64,000 nucleotides of DNA, taken from Burkholderiales bacterium. GTDB taxonomy: Bacteria > Pseudomonadota > Gammaproteobacteria > Burkholderiales > Eutrophovitaceae. The notes under the pieces were generated by a model that did no database searches, had not been told where the DNA came from, and worked only from the letters and a program-made list of their open reading frames with translations. Every line of letters starts with the position of its first letter. Position 1 is the stretch's first letter. Location of the stretch: assembly GCA_028379895.1 (NCBI GenBank), contig JAOEKQ010000003.1, positions 1-64,000 of the forward strand, given 5' to 3'. Shown here piece by piece: positions 28,771 through 37,630 of the stretch. A program made the translations under genes and the position numbers.

Positions 28771-29160
28771 ATGATATATGGAATTGGTCTAGATCTATTA
28801 AATTTAGAACGAATAGAACGTCTTCGTCATAAATATGGAGAGCGTTTCGAAAGGCATTTACTGACTTTTGATGAGATGAATCAGTATCAATCAGTAGAAC
28901 GCAAAACCCACTACTTAGCGACACGGTTTTCTGGGAAAGAAGCCATATCAAAAGCATTGGGTATTGGTCTACGTGCTCCGATGACATTGCACTCTGTCAG
29001 CATCATAAATAATGAATTAGGGAAGCCAGAATTAATTTTTGAACCGAAATTAAAACAATATCTGGATGACCGGCGTGTGTGTGGTGTTTTTGTGAGTTTC
29101 AGTCATGAAGGCAGTCTATTAAGTTCTTACGCGATCGCAGAAAGCGTTCAAGTCGGATGA
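28771..29160 (+). CDS. acpS: Holo-ACP synthase
   Basis: The 129-residue enzyme transfers 4'-phosphopantetheine from CoA to acyl carrier protein. Asp8 in YGIGLDLLNLERI and the Glu in FSGKEAISKALG are the magnesium ligands, and the C-terminal VSFSHEG is conserved. It starts right after the pdxJ stop and overlaps nagZ by 4 bp (ATGA). Its substrate AcpP is encoded at 56537-56776. Confidence 0.94.
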   Translation: MIYGIGLDLLNLERIERLRHKYGERFERHLLTFDEMNQYQSVERKTHYLATRFSGKEAISKALGIGLRAPMTLHSVSIINNELGKPELIFEPKLKQYLDDRRVCGVFVSFSHEGSLLSSYAIAESVQVG

Positions 29161-30185
29161 CAGGACGGATAATCATTGACGTCCCTGGCATTGAATTAAC
29201 TCAAATTGATGTCGTAAGAATTCGGAAATCAAGCTGCGCTGGTGTCATTTTATTTTCGCGTAATTTCCACAATAAGGAGCAGTTGAAGCGCCTAATTCAA
29301 CAAATAAAAGCAGTTAAAAGCGCTCCTTTACTGATCTGCGTTGATCAAGAAGGGGGTCGAGTCCAGCGGTTTAAAAAAGGATTCACTGAGATTCCTCCAA
29401 TGGCGTGTCTTGGTGAAATATGGGACAGGGATCAAGAACAAGCGTGCTCAGTTTCATACGACGTAGGTATTGTTCTAGGGGCAGAGCTTAAAGATATGGG
29501 TGTCGATTTAACTTTTGCACCTGTTCTAGATATTAATAGGAATAAAAACTCAGTTATTGGAGACCGTTCCTTTCACGCGGATGTTGAAGCGATAATTGAG
29601 CTAGGTAAAAATTTTATCAAGGGCCTAAGCCAAACTGGTGTTGGCTCTGTGGGTAAACATTTTCCTGGGCACGGCGGAGTTTCAGAAGATACCCATTTAA
29701 ACGGAGCTGTTGATAATAGGGATCTTTCAGAGATTTTACGCCACGATGCTCAGCCCTTTGCTGAGTTGGCTCCGGTACTTTGCGGAATGATGCCGGCGCA
29801 CGTAAGTTTCCCAAAGGTCGACGTTGTGCCTGCGTGTTTCTCGCGTAACTGGTTGCAGGATGTTTTAAGGAAACAGCTGGATTTTCAAGGGTTAATATTC
29901 AGTGACGATTTATCAATGCGCGCCGCTACGCTTATGGGGGATATTCGTCTCAGGTCATCCATGGCGTTTAAGGCTGGATGTGATTTGTTGCTAGTCTGCA
30001 ATGATCCTGCGTCTGCAGATGAAGTTTTAAATATCGAAGAAAATATGGAATATTTAAATGATCAAATTATTGACGAAAAAATAAAGGCGCTAATGAATAT
30101 GCCGATTCATTTGATGTTTGGTTCTGACAATTATACGGAATCTCTGGCTCGAGTTGACTCTGCATGTAACGAATATGGAATTTAG
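29157..30185 (+). CDS. nagZ: Beta-N-acetylhexosaminidase NagZ
   Basis: The 342-residue cytoplasmic glycoside hydrolase of family 3 removes N-acetylglucosamine from recycled muropeptides. It carries the NagZ motif KHFPGHGGVSEDTH with the catalytic His/Asp dyad and the nucleophile Asp in FSDDLSM. The start overlaps acpS. Its end overlaps the convergent efp by 4 bp. Confidence 0.94.
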   Translation: MTGRIIIDVPGIELTQIDVVRIRKSSCAGVILFSRNFHNKEQLKRLIQQIKAVKSAPLLICVDQEGGRVQRFKKGFTEIPPMACLGEIWDRDQEQACSVSYDVGIVLGAELKDMGVDLTFAPVLDINRNKNSVIGDRSFHADVEAIIELGKNFIKGLSQTGVGSVGKHFPGHGGVSEDTHLNGAVDNRDLSEILRHDAQPFAELAPVLCGMMPAHVSFPKVDVVPACFSRNWLQDVLRKQLDFQGLIFSDDLSMRAATLMGDIRLRSSMAFKAGCDLLLVCNDPASADEVLNIEENMEYLNDQIIDEKIKALMNMPIHLMFGSDNYTESLARVDSACNEYGI

Positions 30186-30751
30186 TTCGACCGTTCCATG
30201 TATTCACCGCTGTCAGTATTGACCCGTATCTTTTCTCCAGTTTCGACAAATTGAGGTACTGCTACCGTGATACCTGTCTCCATTTTGGCTGGTTTGTATG
30301 ATCCAGTCGCTGTTGCACCTTTAATACCTGGTTCTGTCTCCTCAATGGTTAAAACAACCGAAGCCGGCAGCTCAATTCCAATCGGACGCTCGTTATGCAT
30401 GTTAACTTTAACATTTTCATTGGGCAACAAAAATCCTGCTTGTCCCTCAAGGAAATCGACCTCTAAATTAAGTTGTTCGTAACTTTCTTGGTCCATGAAG
30501 ACATAGTTGTCACCGTCTTGATAGAGGTATTGCATGTCACGAGTTTCAACAAATGCTCTATCGACTTTTTCATCAGTCCGAATACGTTCATTACGTTTCG
30601 AGCCACCTTCCACATCCTTGAGCTCAAGTTGCATAAAAGCTCCGCCACGGCCGCCAACATGAACATGGTACGATTTCACCACTCGCCATACACGTTTGTC
30701 GAGTTCAATTAAATTTCCTACGCGAACTTCGGTTGCAAGAACTTTTGCCAC
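30182..30751 (-). CDS. efp: Elongation factor P with an arginine tip
   Basis: The 189-residue protein has the three EF-P beta-barrel domains and ends SGEYMERSN. EF-P enters stalled ribosomes and helps polyproline synthesis. The domain I tip that normally carries the modified Lys (PGKG in E. coli) reads HVGGRGGAF, with Arg35 at the lysine position and one extra residue in the loop. The lysine-modifying enzymes EpmA/EpmB or the arginine rhamnosylase EarP are not in this window. The body resembles alphaproteobacterial-type EF-P more than E. coli (from memory). Confidence 0.93.
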   Translation of the reverse strand: MAKVLATEVRVGNLIELDKRVWRVVKSYHVHVGGRGGAFMQLELKDVEGGSKRNERIRTDEKVDRAFVETRDMQYLYQDGDNYVFMDQESYEQLNLEVDFLEGQAGFLLPNENVKVNMHNERPIGIELPASVVLTIEETEPGIKGATATGSYKPAKMETGITVAVPQFVETGEKIRVNTDSGEYMERSN

Positions 30752-30805
30752 ATCACCCTCGATTAATTAAAAAATATAAGATTAAGATTCTACATCATAT
30801 CCACC

Positions 30806-31474
30806 ATGAAACAGGTCATTCAGGTCCAAACGACAAGATCCAAAAAAACGTTCACGAGTGATTGCCGACGGTGCGCACGATTATCAAAATTTTTGGACGA
30901 AGTGCGCACTACGCATAAGGACTATTTTGCACGACCGGTTCCGTCATTTGGTGACCCGGATGCACACTTGTTGGTAGTTGGACTTGCTCCCGGCATGCAT
31001 GGCGCTAATAAAACAGGACGTCCATTTACGGGGGACCACGCAGGTATACTTTTGTATAAGACTCTTTTTGAGTATGGTTTTTCATCAGCCCCTGTTTCCG
31101 AGTGTGTAACCGATGAGCTTCGACTTAACGATTGTAGAATTACGAATGCCGTTCGATGTTTGCCTCCTCAAAATAAACCAATTGGTGATGAAGTTAAAAA
31201 CTGTAATAGTTATCTGCTTGATGAGCTGATCATGCTGCCAAGTGGTGGTGTTGTTGTCTCCCTTGGGTCAGTTGCACACTCAGCAGTACTAAAGGCTTTG
31301 AAGCTTACGCAGTCAAATTTCCGATTTGGTCATGGGTCGGTCCATAATCTGAGGCCGAATTTAGTTATGATCGATAGTTATCATTGTTCTCGTTACAACA
31401 CTCAAACCCGTCGATTAACCAATGAAATGTTTTCTGATATTTTTATAAAAGCGCGTGAACTGCTTAAAAAATAA
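30806..31474 (+). CDS. Family 5 uracil-DNA glycosylase (UDGb type)
   Basis: The 222-residue repair enzyme excises uracil and related bases. It has the 4Fe-4S cysteines expected of families 4 and 5 (CRRC near the N-terminus, NAVRCLPP and KNC). Motif 1 is VGLAPGMHGANKTGRPFTGD. The C-terminal motif is HCSRYNTQTRRLT, where many members have HPSRQN. The AHG/MHGANKTG loop points to family 5. Its stop overlaps the uvrC start (TAATG), so two repair genes are coupled. Confidence 0.85.
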   Translation: MKQVIQVQTTRSKKTFTSDCRRCARLSKFLDEVRTTHKDYFARPVPSFGDPDAHLLVVGLAPGMHGANKTGRPFTGDHAGILLYKTLFEYGFSSAPVSECVTDELRLNDCRITNAVRCLPPQNKPIGDEVKNCNSYLLDELIMLPSGGVVVSLGSVAHSAVLKALKLTQSNFRFGHGSVHNLRPNLVMIDSYHCSRYNTQTRRLTNEMFSDIFIKARELLKK

Positions 31475-33300
31475 TGAACGGAACGCGTAAGCAAACCGAA
31501 TTTGATGGCCTCTCAGAGGCCAAAGCGTTGCCCGAGCTTCCTGGTGTCTATCGAATGCTGGGTGAGGAAGACGCCGTGCTGTATGTAGGTAAAGCAATTA
31601 ACTTAAAAAAGCGCGTGGTGTCCTATTTTAGGAAGGCTGATGGATTATCTCCAAGAATTCAGTTAATGGTTAAGCAAATTATACGGATTGAGTCCACAGT
31701 GACACGATCAGAATCCGAGGCTCTTGTTCTGGAAAATAGTCTTATTAAATCCCTTAAACCTAAATACAACATCTTGTTCAGAGACGATAAGTCCTATCCC
31801 TATATCGTTTTAACAAAACACCTTTACCCCAAGCTAAGCTCATACCGAGGATCTATAACGACTAAAGACCGCTTTTTCGGACCTTTTACTAATACGTATG
31901 CGGTTAGGAACAGTATTCATCTTTTACAGAAGGTCTTTAGGCTTAGAACTTGTGAAGATACAGTTTTCGCAAACCGTTCTCGTCCATGTTTGCTTTATCA
32001 GATTGAACGTTGTTCAGGGCCATGCGTGACGAAAATAACAGAAGATGAATACGATAAAGATGTAAAGAATGCTTCTTTGTTTCTTCAGGGTAAAGAAAAT
32101 GAAGTGATACAGTCTTTAGAAAAAGCTATGCTCGGTTGTTCTACGAATATGGAATTTGAAAAAGCAGCAATATTTCGAGATCGAATAAGGTCTTTAACGA
32201 AGGTACGTGAAACGCAGTTTGTCACCGGTAGTGGTGATCGAAATGTTGATATTGTTACTGTTGCAAGTATTGATGGGTTGGTAGGTATAAACCTAACAGT
32301 AGTTCGTGGAGGCTCTCATCGAGGCGATAAAGTGTTCTATCCAAAAAATGCATCACATAAAGACGAAGTGGATGCTCTAGAGGCCTTTCTTACACATCAT
32401 TATCAGGGCGGTTCAATTCCAGATGAGATTGTAATCAACAAAAAAGTCGACAAAGCAGTTTTTGTTAAATATTTCGAGCAAGCTTTCAAAAGAAAAGTAC
32501 GTATAAACGATAATCCCATTTCTGATAGGCGTATGTGGTTAAAGATGTCAGAGCGGAATGTTGAGTTATCAATCCAGCAAAAACTGTTAAATAAGGAAAC
32601 CCAGGCGGATAGATTGGCGGCGCTACAAGGAGCCTTAAGCCTTGAAGGCGAGTTGCAAAGAATTGAATGTTTTGATATCAGCCATACCATGGGTGAGGCA
32701 ACCGTTGCGTCCTGCGTAGTTTACGATCGTGGTGATATGCAGCATGGCGAATACAGGCGGTTTAATATTGATGGTATTACTCCTGGCGATGATTATGCGG
32801 CAATGAATCAGGTAGTCTCTAGACGTTATCAACGTATTATTTCTGGGGAGGGTAAATTACCAGATCTTGTCTTAATTGATGGTGGCAAAGGTCAATTATC
32901 CTCCACTCTAAGCGCACTTAGTGAGCTTAACTTAGATGATCTATCTGTAGTGGGTGTCGCTAAGGGAGAGGAGCGAAAGGCGGGAGAAGAGACCTTGATT
33001 AATGCCAGAACGGGGGAGGTTATTAATCTTCAATCGAATGATTCTGGGTTACATTTGATTCAGCAGATACGAGATGAATCACATCGATTTGCGATACAAG
33101 GGCACCGTAAAAGGCGGGATAAAAAGCGTACTCACTCGCGGCTAGAGGATATCGAAGGTATTGGAGCCAAGCGAAGACAAAGGCTATTGTCACAGTTTGG
33201 AGGGGTGAAAGAAGTTGCTTCAGCGAGCATTGAAGAAATCGCAAAGGTGGATGGTATAAGCAAGAAGCTTGCAGAATACATATATCGGCAGTTACATTAA
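31474..33300 (+). CDS. uvrC: Excinuclease ABC subunit C
   Basis: The 608-residue nuclease makes both incisions in nucleotide excision repair. The N-terminal GIY-YIG domain has PGVYRM and LYVGKAINLKKRV. The UvrBC interaction segment is FEKAAIFRDRIRSL. The RNase H-like domain has ECFDISHTMGE and LVLIDGGKGQL. Two helix-hairpin-helix motifs close the protein (IEGIGAKRRQRLL, VDGISKKLAEYI). The order uvrC-pgsA-tRNA(Gly,Cys,Leu) is as in E. coli. Confidence 0.96.
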   Translation: MNGTRKQTEFDGLSEAKALPELPGVYRMLGEEDAVLYVGKAINLKKRVVSYFRKADGLSPRIQLMVKQIIRIESTVTRSESEALVLENSLIKSLKPKYNILFRDDKSYPYIVLTKHLYPKLSSYRGSITTKDRFFGPFTNTYAVRNSIHLLQKVFRLRTCEDTVFANRSRPCLLYQIERCSGPCVTKITEDEYDKDVKNASLFLQGKENEVIQSLEKAMLGCSTNMEFEKAAIFRDRIRSLTKVRETQFVTGSGDRNVDIVTVASIDGLVGINLTVVRGGSHRGDKVFYPKNASHKDEVDALEAFLTHHYQGGSIPDEIVINKKVDKAVFVKYFEQAFKRKVRINDNPISDRRMWLKMSERNVELSIQQKLLNKETQADRLAALQGALSLEGELQRIECFDISHTMGEATVASCVVYDRGDMQHGEYRRFNIDGITPGDDYAAMNQVVSRRYQRIISGEGKLPDLVLIDGGKGQLSSTLSALSELNLDDLSVVGVAKGEERKAGEETLINARTGEVINLQSNDSGLHLIQQIRDESHRFAIQGHRKRRDKKRTHSRLEDIEGIGAKRRQRLLSQFGGVKEVASASIEEIAKVDGISKKLAEYIYRQLH

Positions 33301-33351
33301 CGTGATCAGATGATTAATCTGGAATGCTTAGTAGAGTGACGTCATTACAAT

Positions 33352-33456
33352 ATGGTCAAAAAGGAAAAAACCTTTCAGGCTGTCGAAGGTATTGATGGCG
33401 TTCAGCAACTGATTGAAGATTTTTACCAGGTAATGTCAAAGCGGCGCTATAAATAA
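33352..33456 (+). pseudogene. Possible truncated-haemoglobin N-terminal remnant
   Basis: A 34-codon frame (MVKKEKTFQAVEGIDGVQQL, then IEDFYQVMSKRRYK) sits in the 198-bp gap between uvrC and pgsA. The pattern F-x-A-x-G-x-x-G-V-x-x-L-x-x-x-F-Y-x-x-M resembles the first helices of truncated haemoglobins. The expected remaining 90-100 residues are absent in every frame, and no Shine-Dalgarno precedes the ATG. I read it as a decayed gene start. A chance frame cannot be excluded. Confidence 0.3.
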
Positions 33457-33498
33457 AGGAGTCATTACGGCGTCAATAAACAGGAATAGCAATCAATT

Positions 33499-34071
33499 AT
33501 GCGCATATCGTTACCAAATTTATTGACGTGGGGAAGGATTCTTTTGATTCCATTACTCATAGTAGTCTTCTACATACCAGATGGGATGCTTGCCGCATCC
33601 GGAAAAAATCTAACTGCCGCGTTGATCTTTACCCTAGCCGCAGTTACCGACTGGTTAGACGGCTTCTTAGCTCGCAGATTTAATCAAACTACGCGATTCG
33701 GTGCTTTTCTAGATCCAGTCGCTGATAAATTGATGGTCACGACTGCGCTGGTAATTCTTGTTTGGTTAGATCGGGTAGGTATATTTGTCGCTGCGATCAT
33801 TATTGGCCGCGAGCTGGCGATTTCGGCGCTCCGTGAGTGGATGGCTATTATCGGTGAAAGTCGTGGAGTAGCTGTCTCATATATCGGTAAACTTAAGACG
33901 GCCGCACAAATGATCGCGATAATTTTGCTGTTTTTATTCGAACCTATTTATTCTTTTCCAACCTACATCGCAGGAACGGTGCTGGTTTATATTGCTGTAG
34001 TCCTCACGGCTTGGTCTATGTTCTATTACATAAAAAAAGCATCATTAATTCTCGCCTCCAGTAACGAGTAA
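33499..34071 (+). CDS. pgsA: CDP-diacylglycerol--glycerol-3-phosphate phosphatidyltransferase
   Basis: The 190-residue membrane enzyme makes phosphatidylglycerol phosphate, the first committed step to phosphatidylglycerol. The CDP-alcohol phosphotransferase motif is intact (DWLDGFLARRFNQTTRFG followed by AFLDPVADKL), and several membrane helices flank it. It follows uvrC and precedes the tRNA cluster. Confidence 0.95.
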   Translation: MRISLPNLLTWGRILLIPLLIVVFYIPDGMLAASGKNLTAALIFTLAAVTDWLDGFLARRFNQTTRFGAFLDPVADKLMVTTALVILVWLDRVGIFVAAIIIGRELAISALREWMAIIGESRGVAVSYIGKLKTAAQMIAIILLFLFEPIYSFPTYIAGTVLVYIAVVLTAWSMFYYIKKASLILASSNE

Positions 34072-34212
34072 TGTGAACGCTTGAGTTAGTCAACAGGTGA
34101 GTGTCACGTCCTTGATTTAAACGACAGAATGTATCTACGTGAATTTTGTGGGTTCAAACGGTTTCGATTAAGCTAAAAAACCATCGATCTATCAACTACT
34201 TGTACTCAGGAT

Positions 34213-34241
34213 TTGCATTAAACGTCAAATGGTCCTAAAAT
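34213..34241 (+). promoter_or_regulatory. Promoter of the Gly-Cys-Leu tRNA operon
   Basis: TTGCAT (34213-34218) and TAAAAT (34236-34241) are 17 bp apart, close to the sigma-70 consensus. The following CACCGCCTC is GC-rich, the kind of discriminator seen at stringently controlled stable-RNA promoters. The tRNA-Gly gene begins 15 bp downstream. Confidence 0.7.
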
Positions 34242-34255
34242 CACCGCCTCTTAAA

Positions 34256-34331
34256 GCGGGAATAGCTCAGTTGGTAGAGCGCAACCTTGCCAAGGTTGAG
34301 GTCGCGAGTTCGAGCCTCGTTTCCCGCTCCA
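34256..34331 (+). tRNA. tRNA-Gly (anticodon GCC)
   Basis: The 76-nt cloverleaf has the acceptor stem GCGGGAA/TTCCCGC, and the anticodon stem CAACC/GGTTG encloses TTGCCAA with GCC. The T arm has GTTCGAGCC and CCA is encoded at 34329-34331. It is the first of three tRNAs in the order Gly-Cys-Leu, like glyW-cysT-leuZ of E. coli. Confidence 0.97.
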
Positions 34332-34463
34332 AAGATTTAATTGGGGAAATGGGTATTTATTGCTGGCCCTAGTGCTACGAATGCCATTTCTCCTTTTTGC
34401 TTTAAGCGCCCGATATTAAGCGGTTTTAGCGCCGCCTAATTGAAATATAAGTGTGAAAACATA

Positions 34464-34537
34464 GGCGGGATGGCAGAGTGGTTATGCAGCGGCCTGCAAA
34501 GCCGTTGACGCCGGTTCGATTCCGACTCCCGCCTCCA
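34464..34537 (+). tRNA. tRNA-Cys (anticodon GCA)
   Basis: The 74-nt cloverleaf has the acceptor stem GGCGGGA/TCCCGCC, the discriminator T typical of tRNA-Cys, an anticodon loop CTGCAAA with GCA, the T loop GTTCGATTC and an encoded CCA. It is the second gene of the tRNA operon. Confidence 0.97.
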
Positions 34538-34570
34538 ATCACTAGGGACGGCGTTTGTCAGTGATGGTGC

Positions 34571-34658
34571 GCCCGGGTGGCGAAATTGGTAGACGCACGG
34601 GACTTAAAATCCCGGGCCCCTTAAAGGCGTGCCGGTTCGATTCCGGCCCTGGGCACCA
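34571..34658 (+). tRNA. tRNA-Leu (anticodon TAA)
   Basis: The 88-nt gene has the long variable arm of leucine tRNAs (GGGCCCCTTAAAGGCGT region). The anticodon loop CTTAAAA gives TAA, reading UUA and UUG. The T loop GTTCGATTC is present and CCA ends at 34658. It is the last gene of the tRNA operon. The 241 bp between it and the next gene hold only a small ACCAC/GTGGT hairpin and no recognisable gene. Confidence 0.96.
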
Positions 34659-34899
34659 GTCGTTGACATTAAATGTTGTGGCATAGCGAGCAGTCAGGTC
34701 GGTGCTGCTCTTACCACTCTTGTGGTTAGGAAAAATACCGAAGCTCTTGCGGGATTAAATCAAGGCTTTCCGACAGAACCTCAGATCTCATTTGAGCAAA
34801 GAGAAGCAAATACCCGCCATGGGATCTCCTGACGATATGTTCCAAAACGTTTTAAACTATACTCGCACGGAACTAATTACCTAATGGACAAAAGAAGTA

Positions 34900-35676
34900 A
34901 TGGAAATAATTCGCTCCGCTCAAAATAAAACGATTCAGAAAGTCCAAAAATTAATTAAATCTCGGTCAGCGCGTCGTGAATCAAAACAAATAGTCCTCGA
35001 CGGTGTTCATCTTGTTCAAGAGTGTCTTGAACATGGTTGGGTTGAGGATATTCAGATATTTGTGGAAGACCCAATAACCAGTGAGGAAGTTACCGCAATC
35101 ATTCAAAGTGCGCCTGATTCGGTTGCAATGACCTTAGTGGAATCGCATGTCTTTAACAAAATAAGTACGACTAAAACGACACAAGGAATTGTTGCGATCG
35201 GCCGAATAAAACAGGAAATTCGAACAAATAAAGAGCCGAAATTTGGGCTTGCGTTAGAAGGTATACAAGATCCTGGTAATTTGGGCTCTATTTTGCGTAC
35301 TGCGGCAGCATTTTCTGTTGATACTGTGTTCTTATCGCCCGGAACTGCAGATGCTTACTCACCAAAATGTCTTCGCGGTGGTATGGGGGCTCAGTTTCGC
35401 TTGAGCATATATGAAGATGCTGATTTATCTGCCGTAATTGATGAGTTTCCCGGCCGGAGTATAGGGTCATCAGGCGTTGTGGAGCAAGACATTGACTCTG
35501 TTGACTTTAAGGGACCAATACTTTTGCTCGTTGGAAGCGAGGGAAAAGGCTTGAGCAACGTTCTTTTAAAAAAGGCGGACAACGTTATTGCAATTCCTTT
35601 AGCTAATAAGGTTGAGTCGCTAAACGTTGGGAGCGCTGTCGCTATTCTTTGTTTCCATAAAACGCGCTTTCTATAG
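34900..35676 (+). CDS. SpoU/TrmH-family RNA 2'-O-methyltransferase
   Basis: The 258-residue protein has an N-terminal substrate-binding domain (SRSARRESKQIVLDGVHLVQ) and a C-terminal SPOUT knot. The three knot motifs are LALEGIQDPGNLGSILRTAA, LLLVGSEGKGLS and IPLANKVESLNVGSAVAI. It methylates a ribose in rRNA or tRNA. The exact target is not readable from sequence. It resembles the RlmB/YsgA type more than the short TrmL. A weak TATACT lies about 40 bp before the start codon. Confidence 0.88.
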   Translation: MEIIRSAQNKTIQKVQKLIKSRSARRESKQIVLDGVHLVQECLEHGWVEDIQIFVEDPITSEEVTAIIQSAPDSVAMTLVESHVFNKISTTKTTQGIVAIGRIKQEIRTNKEPKFGLALEGIQDPGNLGSILRTAAAFSVDTVFLSPGTADAYSPKCLRGGMGAQFRLSIYEDADLSAVIDEFPGRSIGSSGVVEQDIDSVDFKGPILLLVGSEGKGLSNVLLKKADNVIAIPLANKVESLNVGSAVAILCFHKTRFL

Positions 35677-35859
35677 ACGTCCCATCAGCTCAATTTTATG
35701 AGGCTTACGACTTTTAGATTTTTCAGAGCTCTTAGATTATAGAAATAAACTTATTTTTTCTATTTATCGCTTTTTATTGAGTAACCTTTTGTTCAAAGCG
35801 AACTGTGAGGTAAATGATAGACTCTACTTTGTTATAAGCCGATTCAGCACTGCAATTAC

Positions 35860-36459
35860 ATGAAAGACAGGACACTTCGTAGCAATCTTTTTGTCGAGTT
35901 CATCAGGATAATGTTGTTCCTATGGCCTTTAGTCGGACTATGTGACGAGGATTATGATCGGTGTGTGATCGATTTTGGAGAAAACGGAAGTTTATTAGTC
36001 GACATCATCGAGCAAAGAGCAGAGGAGGGCTTGGTTGAGGCGCAGTATTGCTTGGCGGTTATATATCATGAAGGAAAAAATGTTACGCGTGATAGGGCTA
36101 AAGCAGCCGTTTGGTACTTGCGAGCTGGTCAAAAAGGTCATTTGGAGGCGCAGTATTGGTTGTGCATTCTTTACCGAGAAGGCATCGGTGTTGAGGCTAA
36201 TGCACTGGAATCATTGTATTGGTGTAAAAGAGCCGCAAAAAAAAATCATGCTAACGCGCTTTATGCATTAGGCCAATGGTATTACGGCGGATATGGACGC
36301 AACAAATTTACTGATTATTTGAACGCGTATATCTGGTTTTCAAGAGCCGTAATGGCTGGTGATGAGGCAGGAGAAGATATGATTCGACTTTTGGAGCGCC
36401 AAATGACGGATCTACAGATACTTGAAGCAAAAAAAGTGCTTGAACGGAGTTTACCTTGA
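35860..36459 (+). CDS. Sel1-repeat exported protein, copy 1
   Basis: The 199-residue protein has a hydrophobic N-terminal segment (IRIMLFLWPLVGLC) that may be a signal peptide, then Sel1-like helical repeats: AEEGLVEAQYCLAVIYHEGK, GHLEAQYWLCILYREGIGV and NHANALYALGQWYYGGYG. Such repeats are protein-binding scaffolds. A nearly identical copy follows 25 bp later. No enzymatic motif is seen. The partner and pathway are unknown. Confidence 0.8.
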   Translation: MKDRTLRSNLFVEFIRIMLFLWPLVGLCDEDYDRCVIDFGENGSLLVDIIEQRAEEGLVEAQYCLAVIYHEGKNVTRDRAKAAVWYLRAGQKGHLEAQYWLCILYREGIGVEANALESLYWCKRAAKKNHANALYALGQWYYGGYGRNKFTDYLNAYIWFSRAVMAGDEAGEDMIRLLERQMTDLQILEAKKVLERSLP

Positions 36460-36484
36460 GTCGCGTTCTTAGTTGATTAATCTG

Positions 36485-37120
36485 ATGTATTTATCTGTCT
36501 GTTCGAAATATTCCCAATTAAAAGCGTGCCTCATTTCACAGCGCACAGTTTTTTCTCGTATTGCGTTTCTCTTGGCGATATTTTTTCCTTTATCCGGAAT
36601 ATGCGACGAGGATTATGATCGTTGTGTCTCGAGCTTTGGATCAGACGGTATTCTTTTAATAGATGTCATAGAAAGCCTTGCTGATAACGGCAATATTGAT
36701 GCAGAGTATTGTATGGCTGTTGCTTATCACGAAGGAAAAAGCGTCTTACGTGATCAAACTGAGGCAGTTAAGTGGTATTTGCGAGCAGGCCAAAGAGGGC
36801 ATCTGGAGGCTCAATATTGGCTTTGTATCATTTACCTAGAGGGTATTGGTGTTGAGGGTAACGCATTAGAGTCGCTTTACTGGTGTCGCAGGGCAGCGAA
36901 AAAGAAACACCCCAAGGCATTGTATGCACTGGGCCAACTTTATTACGGAGGTTATGACCGTAATATGAATACTAATTATTTGAACGCATATGTTTGGTTT
37001 TCAAGAGCGGTAGTTGCCGGGGAAGACAGTGCGCAAGATATGATCCGCCTTCTCGAGAAGCAAATGACGGATCTTCAGGTGCTTGAAGCTAAAAAAATGC
37101 TAGAACGCAATTCACGTTAG
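36485..37120 (+). CDS. Sel1-repeat exported protein, copy 2
   Basis: This paralogue of about 211 residues has the same signal-like segment (IAFLLAIFFPLSGICDEDYD) and the same three Sel1 repeats as the gene before it. The C-terminal half is especially alike (ALYALGQLYYGGY, WFSRAVVAGE, IRLLEKQMTDLQVLEAKK). The ATG at 36485 is used. A TTG at 36473 would add four residues, and neither has a good Shine-Dalgarno. The pair is a tandem duplication whose N-terminal thirds have diverged more than their ends. Confidence 0.8.
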   Translation: MYLSVCSKYSQLKACLISQRTVFSRIAFLLAIFFPLSGICDEDYDRCVSSFGSDGILLIDVIESLADNGNIDAEYCMAVAYHEGKSVLRDQTEAVKWYLRAGQRGHLEAQYWLCIIYLEGIGVEGNALESLYWCRRAAKKKHPKALYALGQLYYGGYDRNMNTNYLNAYVWFSRAVVAGEDSAQDMIRLLEKQMTDLQVLEAKKMLERNSR

Positions 37121-37138
37121 TTAATGTGGACCATTTTT

Positions 37139-37600
37139 TTAGTTTTGGCGATAACTTGAAAATACCTCGTGATTATCACCTAATATCAGTAAGACATCAT
37201 AAGGGTCTTGGCGTCCTTGATACTGAGGGCCATCCATACCTGGGGAGCCAACGGGCATGCCTGGTACCGAAAGACCAACGGCTTTTGGCTTGATCGCGAG
37301 TAACTTACGAACGTCTCTTGCTGGCACGTGTCCCTCTATAACGTATCCTTCAACAATGGCAGTATGACAAGACCCGTATCTTTGCGGCATTCCAACATGA
37401 GCGCGAACACGATTATTACCCGTATCGTAATATCTGACTTCGAACCCATTATTCTCAAGGTGGGTAATCCAGTCTTGACAGCAGCCACACGTAGGACTTT
37501 TCCAGACCTCGATTAGAGTTCTACTCTGTGCGTGCACTTTTGCCGATAGGATTGACAACGAAGACGTTATGATAAATTTTAAGACGTCTCTGCGAAACAT
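37139..37600 (-). CDS. DUF411 metal-binding protein
   Basis: The 153-residue protein has an N-terminal signal (twin-arginine-free, cleavage near SAKVHA) and the DUF411 core with VWKSPTCGCCQDWITHLENN, whose CxCC cysteines suggest metal binding, and a conserved MPxGSPGM loop. DUF411 proteins are often found with copper-resistance genes. No copper gene is nearby. It lies 30 bp downstream of the photolyase on the same strand and may be cotranscribed with it. Confidence 0.85.
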   Translation of the reverse strand: MFRRDVLKFIITSSLSILSAKVHAQSRTLIEVWKSPTCGCCQDWITHLENNGFEVRYYDTGNNRVRAHVGMPQRYGSCHTAIVEGYVIEGHVPARDVRKLLAIKPKAVGLSVPGMPVGSPGMDGPQYQGRQDPYDVLLILGDNHEVFSSYRQN

Positions 37601-37630
37601 AATTTCCTCGCTTTTATTTGTTGAAGGTCG

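Noticed and set aside
34629-34832. A 67-residue frame overlapping tRNA-Leu
   Set aside because: It starts inside the tRNA, has no ribosome binding site, and shows no family likeness.
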